Assembly (NCBI GenBank): GCA_041484525.1
Contig: JBGPHT010000001.1
Span: 1-64,000 of the forward strand
Source: JBGPHT01 sp041484525
GTDB taxonomy: Bacteria > Acidobacteriota > Terriglobia > Bryobacterales > Bryobacteraceae
DNA length: 64,000 nt
Direction: 5' to 3'
Positions 24,248 through 33,496 of the stretch are shown piece after piece. How positions within the stretch are numbered: position 1 is the first letter of the stretch; each line of letters begins with the position of its first letter. The position numbers were made by a program, and so were the translations under genes. A model generated the notes under the pieces. That model saw only the letters and a list, made by a program, of their open reading frames with translations, was not told the origin of the DNA and searched no databases.

Positions 24248-25951
24248 ATGCGCTTCGGCACACGCATATTGCTTGGCTCCTTTGTCTCGGCAACGCTCCT
24301 GTTGATCGGAAGCTTCTTCGCCGTTCAGAGCCTGGTGGTGGCCACGGTCCGGAACGGCCTCCGCTCAACCCTTCGGGAGACTCAACTCGCAGTCGCCCGC
24401 ATGGGATCGAAGAGTGAGGACAAGAGCCGTCGTGTGCTGCGAGTCATTGGCGAAAGCGCCGCTCTAAAAGCCGGGCTGCAACTGATGCGCGCCGAAGCGG
24501 ACCGCAGCGAGGCGCGGCTTACGCTCGAAGATCAACTCCACGAGATCTGCAACATATTGACCTGTGATTTTCTTCTCATGTCCAGTCCGGGAGGCGCACC
24601 GCTGGCGGGCGTTCTTCGGGAAGAGAACCGTGTGATTCCAATGGACCTGGGCATCGGGCAGCCGCCATTGCGGGGATTCTATTCGCTGGGGCCCAGCACC
24701 TACCAGGTGACGTCCGTTCCCGTCGACCAGGGCGGCGAAAATATCGGCATCCTGGCGATTGGCGAGCACATCGATTTCTCCGGCTTCGGCGCGCCGGTTG
24801 TCCTTTCGCACAACGGCAAGGTTGTGGCGTCTTACCTGGTTGGCATTGAAGGCTGGGAAATCGACGCGGCCCTCAAACCTTGCGGCCAGCAGCCCGAGTG
24901 CATGGTACTGCTGCATCGCGAGAGCTATCTCGCGATGCGCATGAATGGGCAGTACGTGGGCGACGGTTATTCGCTTCACAGCTTCCAGAATATTAGCGCT
25001 GCGCTGGCCCCAGTGAAGGCCAGTCTCCAACGTGTCTTTCTGCTGACGTCGCTGGCCGGCTTGCTGGCGGCGTTGATCCTCAGCGTGTTCTTGTCGCGCT
25101 CCATGGTCAAACCCCTGGCAAGACTCATGGTTCACCTCCGGAAATGCGTAACCACCGGCATGCTGACCGAACTTGACGGCCAACCCTCGCCGATTCAGGA
25201 GATCCGGGAACTGACTGGGAGTTTGAATCGCGCCGCAGTGTCGGTTCGTGAGGGCCGGGAAAAACTCGGTCTGGCCTATCTGGAGTTCGTCGAATCGATG
25301 GCCAACGCCCTGGATGCGCGCGACCCTTACACCGCCGGACACAGCCGCAGAGTGAGCGGGCATGCGTGCGCCATCGGCCAAGCCATGAACTTCCCTGCCA
25401 AGGATCTGGATGAAATCCGCATCGGCGCTCTATTACACGACATCGGGAAAATCGGAATCGCGGACAGCGTGTTGCAGAAGCCGGGAAAGCTGACGCGCGC
25501 GGAATTCGCTCTCATACAGGAGCACCCCGGGATCGGGCGGCAGATTCTAGCAGGCGTCAATGGGTTTCAGCCCTATCTGCAAACCGTCGAGTTGCACCAT
25601 GAGAACTGGGACGGGACCGGTTATCCGAAGGGATTACGCGGCACGGAGACCCCACTGCCGGCTCGTATTGTCCATGTGGTCGATGCTTATGACGCAATGA
25701 CTTCGGACCGCCCCTACCGCCGTGGCATGAGCCCGGAGTCCGCGGTCCGGCAGATAGTGGACAACGCAGGAACCCAGTTCGACCCGGCGGTCGTCGAGTT
25801 GTTTGCAGACTTACCGGGAATTCGCCTGGCGTGTCAGCGGGGCGCCCTTGTCCAGAGCCATTCTTCGTCCTCGATGGCAGCCCTTGCGGAAGCGGTATCA
25901 GGCAGCACCGAATCGAACGTGACGCACTCCGTTGAAGGAAAAAATAGATGA
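24248..25951 (+). CDS. Membrane receptor with HD-GYP cyclic-di-GMP phosphodiesterase domain
   Basis: This 567-aa inner-membrane protein has a transmembrane helix at ~6-30, a periplasmic sensor region of ~230 residues (to ~260) and a second helix at ~262-283, followed by a HAMP-like linker. The output is an HD-GYP domain with all the key residues: His365 in TAGHSRRV, the HD pair in LLHDIGKIGI (397-398), HHENWDGTGYP with the GYP triad at 458-460, and DAYDAMTSDRPYR. It should hydrolyse cyclic-di-GMP in response to a periplasmic cue. The start ATG lies 2 bp after the cupredoxin stop and its own stop overlaps the next start (ATGA), so all three genes are translationally linked. The periplasmic region has two cysteines (212 and 218) that might respond to redox state or metal. 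Confidence 0.92.
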   Translation: MRFGTRILLGSFVSATLLLIGSFFAVQSLVVATVRNGLRSTLRETQLAVARMGSKSEDKSRRVLRVIGESAALKAGLQLMRAEADRSEARLTLEDQLHEICNILTCDFLLMSSPGGAPLAGVLREENRVIPMDLGIGQPPLRGFYSLGPSTYQVTSVPVDQGGENIGILAIGEHIDFSGFGAPVVLSHNGKVVASYLVGIEGWEIDAALKPCGQQPECMVLLHRESYLAMRMNGQYVGDGYSLHSFQNISAALAPVKASLQRVFLLTSLAGLLAALILSVFLSRSMVKPLARLMVHLRKCVTTGMLTELDGQPSPIQEIRELTGSLNRAAVSVREGREKLGLAYLEFVESMANALDARDPYTAGHSRRVSGHACAIGQAMNFPAKDLDEIRIGALLHDIGKIGIADSVLQKPGKLTRAEFALIQEHPGIGRQILAGVNGFQPYLQTVELHHENWDGTGYPKGLRGTETPLPARIVHVVDAYDAMTSDRPYRRGMSPESAVRQIVDNAGTQFDPAVVELFADLPGIRLACQRGALVQSHSSSSMAALAEAVSGSTESNVTHSVEGKNR

Positions 25952-27024
25952 GGTTTACCGCGCTGCTGTTCGCCCTTGCGCAATCCGCTCTATGGGGCCA
26001 AGAGGCCGACTCTGGTTTTGAACTGAGGACTACCTTGACGGAAGCCGGGGCCTACTCGCACCAACTTTCGGAGGCGCCGAGGTCCGGCGGGCCGCTCGCC
26101 GGCGGATTTCGCGCCCTGCTCTATCCCACGTTGAAAATAACCAGCCACTGGGCGGTTGAGGGCACGCTCCAAATCCACTCACGCCCCTACTTCTTCGAGG
26201 AATTCTCCACGCCGGGGTACGGCGTTCGTGCCGGCATCCTGCACCTCCACTTGACGTATGCACGAATCTGGAACAACTATTCAGTGGCCGTCCGCGCCGG
26301 TCAGCTATCCTCGACATTTGGGTCCTTTCTGCTGCGTTACGACGACGCGGACAATCCTCTCATCGATTTGCCCCCTTCCTACGGATACTATACCGAGGGC
26401 GTGTCGACCTACGGGCTGACTGGAGCACAGGTGGACGTCAGTCTCGGAAGAGTCGATTTACGGGCCCAATTCGTGAACTCCTCTCCGGCGAATCGCCGAA
26501 ACATCTTCGATCGTGACCAGTACGGCAACTGGACCGGGGGAGCGGGATACACTATCCGGCAAGGGCTTCACGTGGGAGTGTCGGCCTATCGGGGGCCGTA
26601 TCTGGACCGTCAAAATGAAGACTATCTTCCAGGCGAAGCGAAACCCCGGGACCTGCCCGGTTCGGCTTACGGTCTTGACGCCGCGTGGGGCAGGGGTCCT
26701 TGGAGTGTGACTGGCGAATGGCAGCGGTTCATCCTGACGCATCGCGCAATTCCCACGTTTACCCATACGGTCGGATACGTAGACGCACGCCGTGTGCTAA
26801 ACCCACGAATGTACGCCGCCACCCGCTTTACCTACACAAGGGCCAGTGCCGATCCGGGACGCGAGATTTATGAGGTCGCGATGGGATTTCGGCCCAACAC
26901 GCATCAACTGGTGAAAGTGGGTTACCAGATTCGGCAGGGGCCAGGGCTTCGAGGCACGCTGGCTAATACCTTTGCGGTGCAACTGGTCACCAGTCTCCGC
27001 CCCATCAGTATGGCGTGGAACTGA
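25948..27024 (+). CDS. Outer-membrane beta-barrel protein, hypothetical porin-like
   Basis: This 358-aa protein starts with a signal peptide (MRFTALLFALAQSALWGQ). The rest is a series of alternating amphipathic strands with many aromatic residues (LKITSHWAVEGTLQIHSRPY, NNYSVAVRAGQLSSTFGSFL, LVKVGYQIRQGPGLRG) and turns of small polar residues, as in an outer-membrane barrel of about 14-16 strands. I do not recognise a named porin family. It overlaps the HD-GYP gene by 4 bp and ends the operon. By context it may deliver the ligand that the cupredoxin protein and receptor detect, or be its structural partner. The final residues (SMAWN) lack the classical terminal phenylalanine. Confidence 0.72.
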   Translation: MRFTALLFALAQSALWGQEADSGFELRTTLTEAGAYSHQLSEAPRSGGPLAGGFRALLYPTLKITSHWAVEGTLQIHSRPYFFEEFSTPGYGVRAGILHLHLTYARIWNNYSVAVRAGQLSSTFGSFLLRYDDADNPLIDLPPSYGYYTEGVSTYGLTGAQVDVSLGRVDLRAQFVNSSPANRRNIFDRDQYGNWTGGAGYTIRQGLHVGVSAYRGPYLDRQNEDYLPGEAKPRDLPGSAYGLDAAWGRGPWSVTGEWQRFILTHRAIPTFTHTVGYVDARRVLNPRMYAATRFTYTRASADPGREIYEVAMGFRPNTHQLVKVGYQIRQGPGLRGTLANTFAVQLVTSLRPISMAWN

Positions 27025-27091
27025 AGGGTAAGGCCCGCGTCCGCGTTGACCTCGACGCACCTCTTGCTACGAAACCAACATCGTGGTTCAG

Positions 27092-27111
27092 TAGATAGAT
27101 AGATAGATAGG
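27092..27111. repeat. TAGA tetranucleotide repeat abutting a start codon
   Basis: Four perfect TAGA units and a final TAGG run directly into the ATG at 27112. Tetranucleotide repeats mutate easily by slippage. Here the array sits where the ribosome site should be, and TAGG is the only purine-rich element, so length changes could alter translation of the hexosaminidase. Confidence 0.85.
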
Positions 27112-29106
27112 ATGCTCCGATACGCCTTACTGATAACGCTGTTGTCCGGCGCACATGCCGCGGTCCCGCCGCTGATGCCGATGCCCGCCAAAGTCGAGCC
27201 CGGCACGGGCAGGCTCGCCATCGACGGCGGTTTTAGCGCTGCCGTGTCGGGCGTCATCGACCAGCGTCTCGACTCCGCCGTGCGCCGGGTGACGGCCCGC
27301 ATCTCCCGCCAGACCGGTGTCCCCATGATGCCGGGCACGACCCCCACGCTGCGCGTCGAGTGCTCCGCGCGAGGCGCCCAGAATCCCACGCTGGGAGAAG
27401 ACGAGTCTTACCAGTTGGACGTATCGAGCGACGGAGCGCGCATCCAGGCGCCTACCGTCGCAGGTGCGCTGCACGGGCTCGAAACGTTTTCGCAGCTTAT
27501 TGTTCCGGGTGCCGAGGGCTTCGAGGCGCCGGCCGTCCACATCGAAGACCGGCCGCGGTTTCAGTGGCGCGGCCTGATGCTCGACGTGGGGCGCCATTGG
27601 CTCCCTATCGAGATCGTGGAGCGTAATCTGGACGCCATGGCCGCGGTGAAGCTCAACGTCTTTCACTGGCACCTGTCGGAAGACCAGGGCTTCCGCGTCG
27701 AGAGCAAGCTCTACCCCAAACTGCACCAGATGGGTTCGGACGGGCTCTACTTCACCCAGGACGAGGTGCGGCGCGTGGTCGCCTATGCGCGCGACCGCGG
27801 CATCCGCGTGGTGCCCGAGTTCGATATTCCGGGGCACACTACGAGCTGGCTGGCCGGCTATCCGGAGTTGGGCAGCGCGCCCGGTCCGTTCCAAATCGGG
27901 CGCACTTGGGGCGTTTATGAGAACGCGTTGGACCCCACCCGCGAGGAGACCTATCAGTTTCTCGATCGCTTCCTCGGCGAGATGGCGCCGCTGTTTCCGG
28001 ATCCGTTCTTCCACATCGGCGGCGATGAAGTCGTGGGCAAGCAGTGGAATGCCAATACCAAGATTCAGGCATTCGCCAAGCAGCACAACTTGAAGGATGC
28101 GCACGCGCTGCAGACTTACTTCAACCAACGCGTGCAAACCATTCTCAAGAAGCATGGCAAGATCATGATCGGGTGGGACGAGATTCTGCAGCCGGATCTG
28201 CCGCAGGGAACGGTGGTGCAGTCGTGGCGCGGCGGCGAGTCGCTCGCCAAGGCCGTTGCGCAGGGCTATCGCGGCATTCTCTCGTCCGGTTATTATCTGG
28301 ACCACCTCCAGCCCGCGGCCGCGCACTACGCCGTGGACCCGCTGGGGGGCGCGGCGGCGAATCTCGATTCCGAGCAGGCGGCGCGCATCCTGGGCGCCGA
28401 AGCCTGCATGTGGGGCGAGTACGTGGATTGGGAGACCGTGGATTCACGCATCTGGCCGCGCGCCGTCGCGTTTGCGGAGCGGCTCTGGTCGCCCCGTGAG
28501 GTGAATGACGTCGAGTCGATGTACACCCGCATGGCCGCCGTCAGCCGGTGGATCGAGTGGACCGGCGTGCGGCATCGCGCGAATTACGCGCCGATGATCG
28601 ATCGTCTCGCCGGTGGGAATCCGGCCGAACCGGTGCGCGTGTTGGCCGACGCTGTGGAAGGTCTCGGGCTGAGCGGCCGTAAGCGTCCAGGCTTCAAGTA
28701 CACCAGTCAGACTCCGCTCAACCGCATGGCCGATGCCGCGCGGCCGGAAAGCGAAGTGGTGCACGCTATGCAACTCGCCGCCGCGCGCCGCAGCCCGGAG
28801 GACGCCGCCCGGCTCACCGAACAGTTCAATCGCTGGGCAGCCAACGATGCCAGGTTTCAGGCGATGGCCGAGGGCAACGTTCTACTGGTGGAATTGAAGC
28901 CGCTCTCGAAAGATCTGGCGGCGCTCGGCCAGACCGGACTGAAAGCCCTCGAGTACCTTTCGACCGGGCAGCGGCCGCCGGCCGAGTGGCTGGCTGCGGA
29001 GCAGAAAGAGATCGCGCGCATGCAGCGGCCGGCTGTGGAAGTGAACCTGGCCGCGACGCGACCCGTGAAACTGCTGCTGGATGAACTGGCAAAACCGGGC
29101 CGATGA
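27112..29106 (+). CDS. Exported GH20 beta-N-acetylhexosaminidase
   Basis: This 664-aa enzyme removes terminal N-acetylglucosamine or N-acetylgalactosamine residues, probably from chitin oligomers or peptidoglycan-derived sugars. A signal peptide (MLRYALLITLLSGAHA) leads to the GH20b-like alpha/beta domain (~17-150) and the catalytic TIM barrel: WRGLMLDVGRHWLPIEIVER, FHWHLSEDQGFRVESKLYP, VVPEFDIPGHTTSWL, and the catalytic pair Asp305-Glu306 in FFHIGGDEVVGKQW. The C-terminal ~150 residues are helical. The length is normal for the family. It overlaps the ADOP permease gene that follows by an ATGA junction. The upstream TAGA repeat is an oddity. Confidence 0.94.
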   Translation: MLRYALLITLLSGAHAAVPPLMPMPAKVEPGTGRLAIDGGFSAAVSGVIDQRLDSAVRRVTARISRQTGVPMMPGTTPTLRVECSARGAQNPTLGEDESYQLDVSSDGARIQAPTVAGALHGLETFSQLIVPGAEGFEAPAVHIEDRPRFQWRGLMLDVGRHWLPIEIVERNLDAMAAVKLNVFHWHLSEDQGFRVESKLYPKLHQMGSDGLYFTQDEVRRVVAYARDRGIRVVPEFDIPGHTTSWLAGYPELGSAPGPFQIGRTWGVYENALDPTREETYQFLDRFLGEMAPLFPDPFFHIGGDEVVGKQWNANTKIQAFAKQHNLKDAHALQTYFNQRVQTILKKHGKIMIGWDEILQPDLPQGTVVQSWRGGESLAKAVAQGYRGILSSGYYLDHLQPAAAHYAVDPLGGAAANLDSEQAARILGAEACMWGEYVDWETVDSRIWPRAVAFAERLWSPREVNDVESMYTRMAAVSRWIEWTGVRHRANYAPMIDRLAGGNPAEPVRVLADAVEGLGLSGRKRPGFKYTSQTPLNRMADAARPESEVVHAMQLAAARRSPEDAARLTEQFNRWAANDARFQAMAEGNVLLVELKPLSKDLAALGQTGLKALEYLSTGQRPPAEWLAAEQKEIARMQRPAVEVNLAATRPVKLLLDELAKPGR

Positions 29107-31527
29107 TGCGGCAAGACCTTCGCTTCGCCATTCGGATGATGCGTAAAAGCCCCGGCTTCACCGCCGTGGCCCTTCTCACGCTCGGCCTCGGCATCGGCGC
29201 CAATACCGCCATTTTCAGCGTGGTCCATGCGCTCCTGCTCCAACCCCTTCCGCTGCACGATCCCGGGCGCCTGCTGTCGATATCCGCGTCGAACCCGAAG
29301 CGCGGTGTCGCCGGGGGCGCTTTTTCGGTTGCCTGCTACGAGACGCTGCGCGACCGCAATCGCTCTTATGAAGGCATCGCCGCTTTCGTCGGCGAGTCGG
29401 TGACCATGACCGGCGGCGCCGGCCCCGAGCAACTCTCCGCGGCGCGCGTCTCCCCCAACTTCTTCGACGTGCTGGGCGCCGCGCCCGCGCCCGGCCGCGC
29501 GTTCCAACCGGCCGAAGGCGAGTCCGGCGGCCGGCCCGTCGTCGTCCTCAGCCACCATCTTTGGGAGAGGCGCTTCGCGTCCAGCCCCGCCGCGCTGGGC
29601 CAGCCTCTCACATTGAACTTGGAGGTCTACACGATTGTCGGAGTCATGCCGCCAAACTTCCCGCTCCCGAATCCGAATGTCGATCTCTGGATCACGCGCG
29701 TCATGAACTACGGCGTCTTCCAGCCGGAGCAGATTCGGATGGGCACCGGCTTCCTGACTGCGATTGCGCGCCTGCGCACCGGCATTTCGATCGCGCAGGC
29801 CGATGCCGACCGCCGTGCTGGCGCGCCAATACCGGCAGGAGCATCCGGCGGCCGCGCCCGATGCCGATCCCGACAGCCATCTCAACCTCACAGTGCTTCA
29901 GGACAGCATCGTCAGCGGCATCCGGCAGAGCCTGCTGATTCTGATGGCGGCAGTCGGATTGGTGCTGTCGATCGCGTGCGCCAACGTGGCCAGCCTGTCC
30001 ATGGCGCGCGCCACAGGCCGGGCCAAAGAGATTGCGATGCGCGCCGCGTTGGGCGCCAGCCGGGGCATGTTAGTCAGACAACTGCTCGGTGAGAGTGTGC
30101 TGCTGGCTGCCGCGGGCGCGGCTTTGGGCGCGGTGCTCGCAAACCGGGTCGTTGCCTGGCTGGTACGGTCGGGCGGAGCCGCACTGCCCGGGTTCCAGCC
30201 GGTCCGCGTCGATCTCGCGGTGCTCGGCTTCACTGCGGTGGTCGGCGTCGCCACCGGTATCGCGTTCGGACTTCTGCCCGCGCTGCCGGCATCGCGACCC
30301 GACCTGAATTCCGTTTTGCGCGATAGCGGCTGGGGAACCACCGGTGGCGCCCGCTGCCATCGCGCGCGCGGCGTGCTCGTCGCCGCGCAGGTGGCTCTTT
30401 CGATCGTGCTGCTCATCGGCGCGGGCCTGCTCATCGAAAGCTTCCGGCGGGTGGCTAGCATCAACCCGGGATTCGACCCGCAGCACGGTGTCACCATGCG
30501 GGTGAACTTGCCGCCGGCGAAGTATCCCGATGGCGCACGCCGCGTTCAGTTCTACCGGGAGGCGATCGAGCGAATCTCCGCCATCCCCGGAGTACGTTCG
30601 GCCACCGCTTCCATGGCCCTGCCCCTGATGGCAAATCTGTATTCGCCGGTGCTGGCGGATGGACAGCCTTTCGTGCAGATCGCGCGGCGCCCCCTGGTGC
30701 AGTGGAACGCCGTCACGCCCGGTTACTTCCAGTCGCTCGGAATCCCGATCGACCGCGGCCGCGATTTTTCCTGGTCCGACGACGAGCGCGCGCCGCGCGC
30801 GATCGTGGTGAGCCAGTCCATCGCCCGCCGCTTCTGGCCGAATGAGGAGGCGCTCGGCAAGCACCTCACGTTCACGCGCTTTCAGGCGCCGTATGAAATC
30901 GTCGGCATCGTGGGGGACGTGAAGAATACCGGCCTCGAAAGCGACCCCGGCATGGTGATGTACAGTTCCTACCCGCAATGGACGTTTCCGGGAATGTCGA
31001 TCACGCTGCGCACGGCCGGTGATCCGCACCCGTTCGAAAGGGCCGCGCAAGCACAGATTCTGGCGGTGGATCGGGATCAACCGATTGCCGGTGTTCGGAC
31101 GTTGGACGAAGTAGTTGACGGCGTTCTCTCGCAGCGCCGCCAGACTATGTACCTGATCGCCGCCTTCGCCGCGCTGGCGCTGCTGCTCGCCCTGGTCGGA
31201 CTGTACGGAGTGATGGCGTATTTCGTGGCGCAGCGTCGTATGGAGATCGGGATCAGGCGCGCCATCGGCGCGCAAGGCGTCGACATTCTGCGGCTCGTCC
31301 TCGGGCAAGCGATCCGCGTTTGCCTGGCGGGCATCGCGGCCGGAGTCATTGCGGCGCTGGCCCTCACCCGGCTGATCGCCAACATGCTCTACCACGTCAG
31401 CGCCACCGACCCCGTGACCTTCGCCGCCATCGCGATCGTGTTCCTGCTGGTGGCGCTGGCCGCCAGTTACATCCCGGCCTGGCGCGCTACTCGTGTGGAT
31501 CCGCTCGAAGCGCTGCGCTACCGCTGA
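29103..31527 (+). pseudogene. ADOP-family ABC permease, interrupted by one frameshift
   Basis: This gene codes for a MacB/FtsX-type permease of about 808 aa but is split between two frames. The first part (from 29103) has MMRQDLRFAIRMMRKSPGFT, the helix LLTLGLGIGANTAIFSVVHA, and a periplasmic domain ending in RLRTGISIAQADA. The same protein then continues, +1 in frame, as TAVLARQYRQEHPAAAPDAD and on through both FtsX modules to PAWRATRVDPLEALRYR. The shift lies at about 29808 in GATGCCGACCGCCGTG, where one extra base restores the frame if removed. It lacks the long N-terminal ADOP extension of the copy at 13.2-15.8 kb. Everything else looks intact, so this is either a very recent mutation or a sequence error. 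Confidence 0.85.
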
Positions 31528-31556
31528 GGACGGACCAGCTTCGCTACCATAGATAG

Positions 31557-32315
31557 GTGTCTACCCACCACGCCGGCCCCGGCGGACCCGCCGCTCCGGA
31601 TGTCCCGGAACCGTCGCTCGCGGAGCGCGCACGCACACTCGCCAAGATTGGCCGCATCGGCAGCCTGTCGACGCATTCGCGAAAGCTTCCCGGATTCCCG
31701 TTCGGCTCCGTGATGCCCTATGCGGCGGACGATCTTGGCCGTCCCGTATTTTTTATCAGCACCATGGCGATCCACACTCAGAACCTGCAACAGGACTCAC
31801 ACGCCAGCCTGCTGATCGCGCAGCCGGACACGTCCGGCGATCCACTGGGCGCCGCTCGCGTGACGCTTCTGGGCGCTGTCACGGAAGCGCTGGCGGAGGA
31901 AGTTCGAGATCTGTATCTGTCCCGCTACGAGAACGCGAAATACTGGCAGAGCTACAGCGACTTCGCGTATTACCGGATGCAGGTCTCGGGCGTTTATTTC
32001 ATCGGCGGCTTTGGCGTCATGGGCTGGGTCCCGGCCGATGACTACGCCAACGCACCGCCCGATCCACTGGCCGAATCCGCGCCGGGGATCATCCAGCACA
32101 TGAATGCCGATCACGCCGGCGCGCTCCTTCGGATCGCTCGCCGGTTTGCGGGCGAAGAGGCCGAGGAGGCATCAATGACCGCTGTCGACCGGCTTGGGTT
32201 CCATCTCCGGCTCAAGTCCGGCGACCGGGTTCACGGCCGCCGCGTAGCCTTTCTGCGGGAGGTCAGGAGCAAGGAAGAGGCGCGGGCGGTGTTGATCGAG
32301 ATGGTGCGGCCGTAG
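31557..32315 (+). CDS. HugZ-like pyridoxamine-oxidase-fold protein with DUF2470 domain
   Basis: This 252-aa cytoplasmic protein has a split-barrel flavin/haem-binding domain: GSLSTHSRKLPGFPFGSVMP, FFISTMAIHTQNLQQDSHAS and GAARVTLLGAVTEA follow the pattern of the HugZ family. The C-terminal ~75 residues (AESAPGIIQHMNADHAGALL, then VDRLGFHLRLKSGDRVHGRR) are a DUF2470 domain, which in HugZ proteins contributes to haem binding. It may degrade or store haem, though flavin binding is possible. The frame begins with a GTG; the preceding bases ATAGATAG give only a poor ribosome site. Its 3' end overlaps the oppositely oriented DUF309 gene by 53 bp. Confidence 0.86.
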   Translation: MSTHHAGPGGPAAPDVPEPSLAERARTLAKIGRIGSLSTHSRKLPGFPFGSVMPYAADDLGRPVFFISTMAIHTQNLQQDSHASLLIAQPDTSGDPLGAARVTLLGAVTEALAEEVRDLYLSRYENAKYWQSYSDFAYYRMQVSGVYFIGGFGVMGWVPADDYANAPPDPLAESAPGIIQHMNADHAGALLRIARRFAGEEAEEASMTAVDRLGFHLRLKSGDRVHGRRVAFLREVRSKEEARAVLIEMVRP

Positions 32316-32652
32316 CGTGCACATGGATCCGCGGAAACTCCAGCACTTCTGAGCCGGCGTCGACCAGAGCGGCGACCGCCTCCGCATCCGCATACAGGCG
32401 GGCGGTGTCGATCGACTCGCAGGCGGGCAGGTAGGGAGCGAGTTTGCGCAGCGCCTTGCCGAGTTGTCTCCGCGCACCCACCGGATTCCCGCGTTGGCAG
32501 TGATAGAATCCGACGGCCACGTGGATCACCGATTGCAGGAATAGCCGCCGCGGCCCGCGTTCCGGCGTCCAGGCTTCTTCCAGCACTTCATGGCACGCAA
32601 AGAATTCGCCGTTGTTGAAGAGCTCAATTCCGCGGCGCACCAGGGGGTCCAT
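32263..32652 (-). CDS. DUF309-family protein
   Basis: This protein of about 129 aa contains the DUF309 signature GIELFNNGEFFACHEVLEEA followed by W, then RLFLQSVIHVAVGFYHCQRG and GARRQLGKALRKLAPYLP. The family is helical and small, with a conserved His-Glu (HEVLE) pair suggestive of a hydrolase or metal site, but its reaction is unknown. I chose ATG 32652 because family members begin 'DPLVRRGIELFN'; the extended start at 32685 would overlap the next gene's start codon. AGGAGG lies just one base before ATG 32652, unusually close. Its end overlaps the HugZ-like gene by 53 bp, tail to tail. Confidence 0.85.
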   Translation of the reverse strand: MDPLVRRGIELFNNGEFFACHEVLEEAWTPERGPRRLFLQSVIHVAVGFYHCQRGNPVGARRQLGKALRKLAPYLPACESIDTARLYADAEAVAALVDAGSEVLEFPRIHVHATAAPSRSTPPAPLPCS

Positions 32653-32683
32653 GCCTCCTATATAATCACGCGGAGGGGAGACC

Positions 32684-33496
32684 ATGCGACAAGATCTCGA
32701 CCTGCTTCAAGGCTCCTGGAGCGTGACCGCGCTGAATGTGGAAGGGCAGAAGATGTCCGCCGGTATGCTGGCGAATGCCCAGATTGCGATCGAGGGCAAC
32801 CGCTTCACCAGCACCGGTATGGGCTCCGTTTACAAGGGCACGCTCGAGCTCGACACATCCAAGAGTCCGCAGCACCTTACCATGAAGTTTGATGCCGGCC
32901 CGGAGAAAGGCAACACTAATCGCGGCATCTACAAACTCGACGGCGATACGTTGAAGATCTGTCTCGCCACCCGTGGCATCGTGCGCCCGTCGCGCTTCGC
33001 TGCGCCCGCCGGCAGCGGCTTCGCGCTCGAAACGCTGACTCGCGGCAGCGCTCCCGCGGCTGCGAAGACCAAGGCAGGCGCATCGAAAAAGGCAGTGCCG
33101 GCAAAGTCCAGCAGCGCACCCGCAGCCGTCACCGAGTTCGAAGGCGAATGGCGCCTCGTCTCCGGCGTCATGGATGGACATGCGATGGAAGAGTCCCTCG
33201 TCAAATGGGTCAAGCGAGTGACCGAGGGCAACCAGACCACGGTGTACGCCGGTCCGCAGTTGATGTTGAAGGTCGAGTTCTCGAGCGATGCCTCGCAATC
33301 GCCGAAGGCCATCGACTACTTCGGCCTTGCCGGCTCGACCAAAGGCAAGGCCCAGGCCGGCATCTACGAATTCGCGGGAGACCTGCTGAAGTTCTGTGTC
33401 GCCCCGCCGGGCGCCGCGCGCCCTACGCAGTTTCAGTCGGCGCCAGGCGATGGCCGAACTCTGACGGTCTGGAAGCGCGCACCCACTGTGTCATGA
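32684..33496 (+). CDS. TIGR03067-type protein with two tandem lipocalin-like domains
   Basis: This 270-aa protein has no signal peptide. It holds two related beta domains. The first (1-125) reads DLDLLQGSWSVTALNVEGQK ... GIYKLDGDTLKICLATRG, a clear TIGR03067 pattern; the second (145-270) reads TEFEGEWRLVSGVMDGHAME ... GIYEFAGDLLKFCVAPPGAA. They are joined by a lysine/alanine-rich linker (AAKTKAGASKKAVPAKSSS). Each domain keeps the 'W......G' start and the 'GIY....D.LK.C.A..G..RP..F' ending. The domain is common in Planctomycetota and Acidobacteriota and its role is unknown. A strong ribosome site (GGAGGGGAG) precedes the start. It runs directly into the APC permease gene. Confidence 0.85.
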   Translation: MRQDLDLLQGSWSVTALNVEGQKMSAGMLANAQIAIEGNRFTSTGMGSVYKGTLELDTSKSPQHLTMKFDAGPEKGNTNRGIYKLDGDTLKICLATRGIVRPSRFAAPAGSGFALETLTRGSAPAAAKTKAGASKKAVPAKSSSAPAAVTEFEGEWRLVSGVMDGHAMEESLVKWVKRVTEGNQTTVYAGPQLMLKVEFSSDASQSPKAIDYFGLAGSTKGKAQAGIYEFAGDLLKFCVAPPGAARPTQFQSAPGDGRTLTVWKRAPTVS

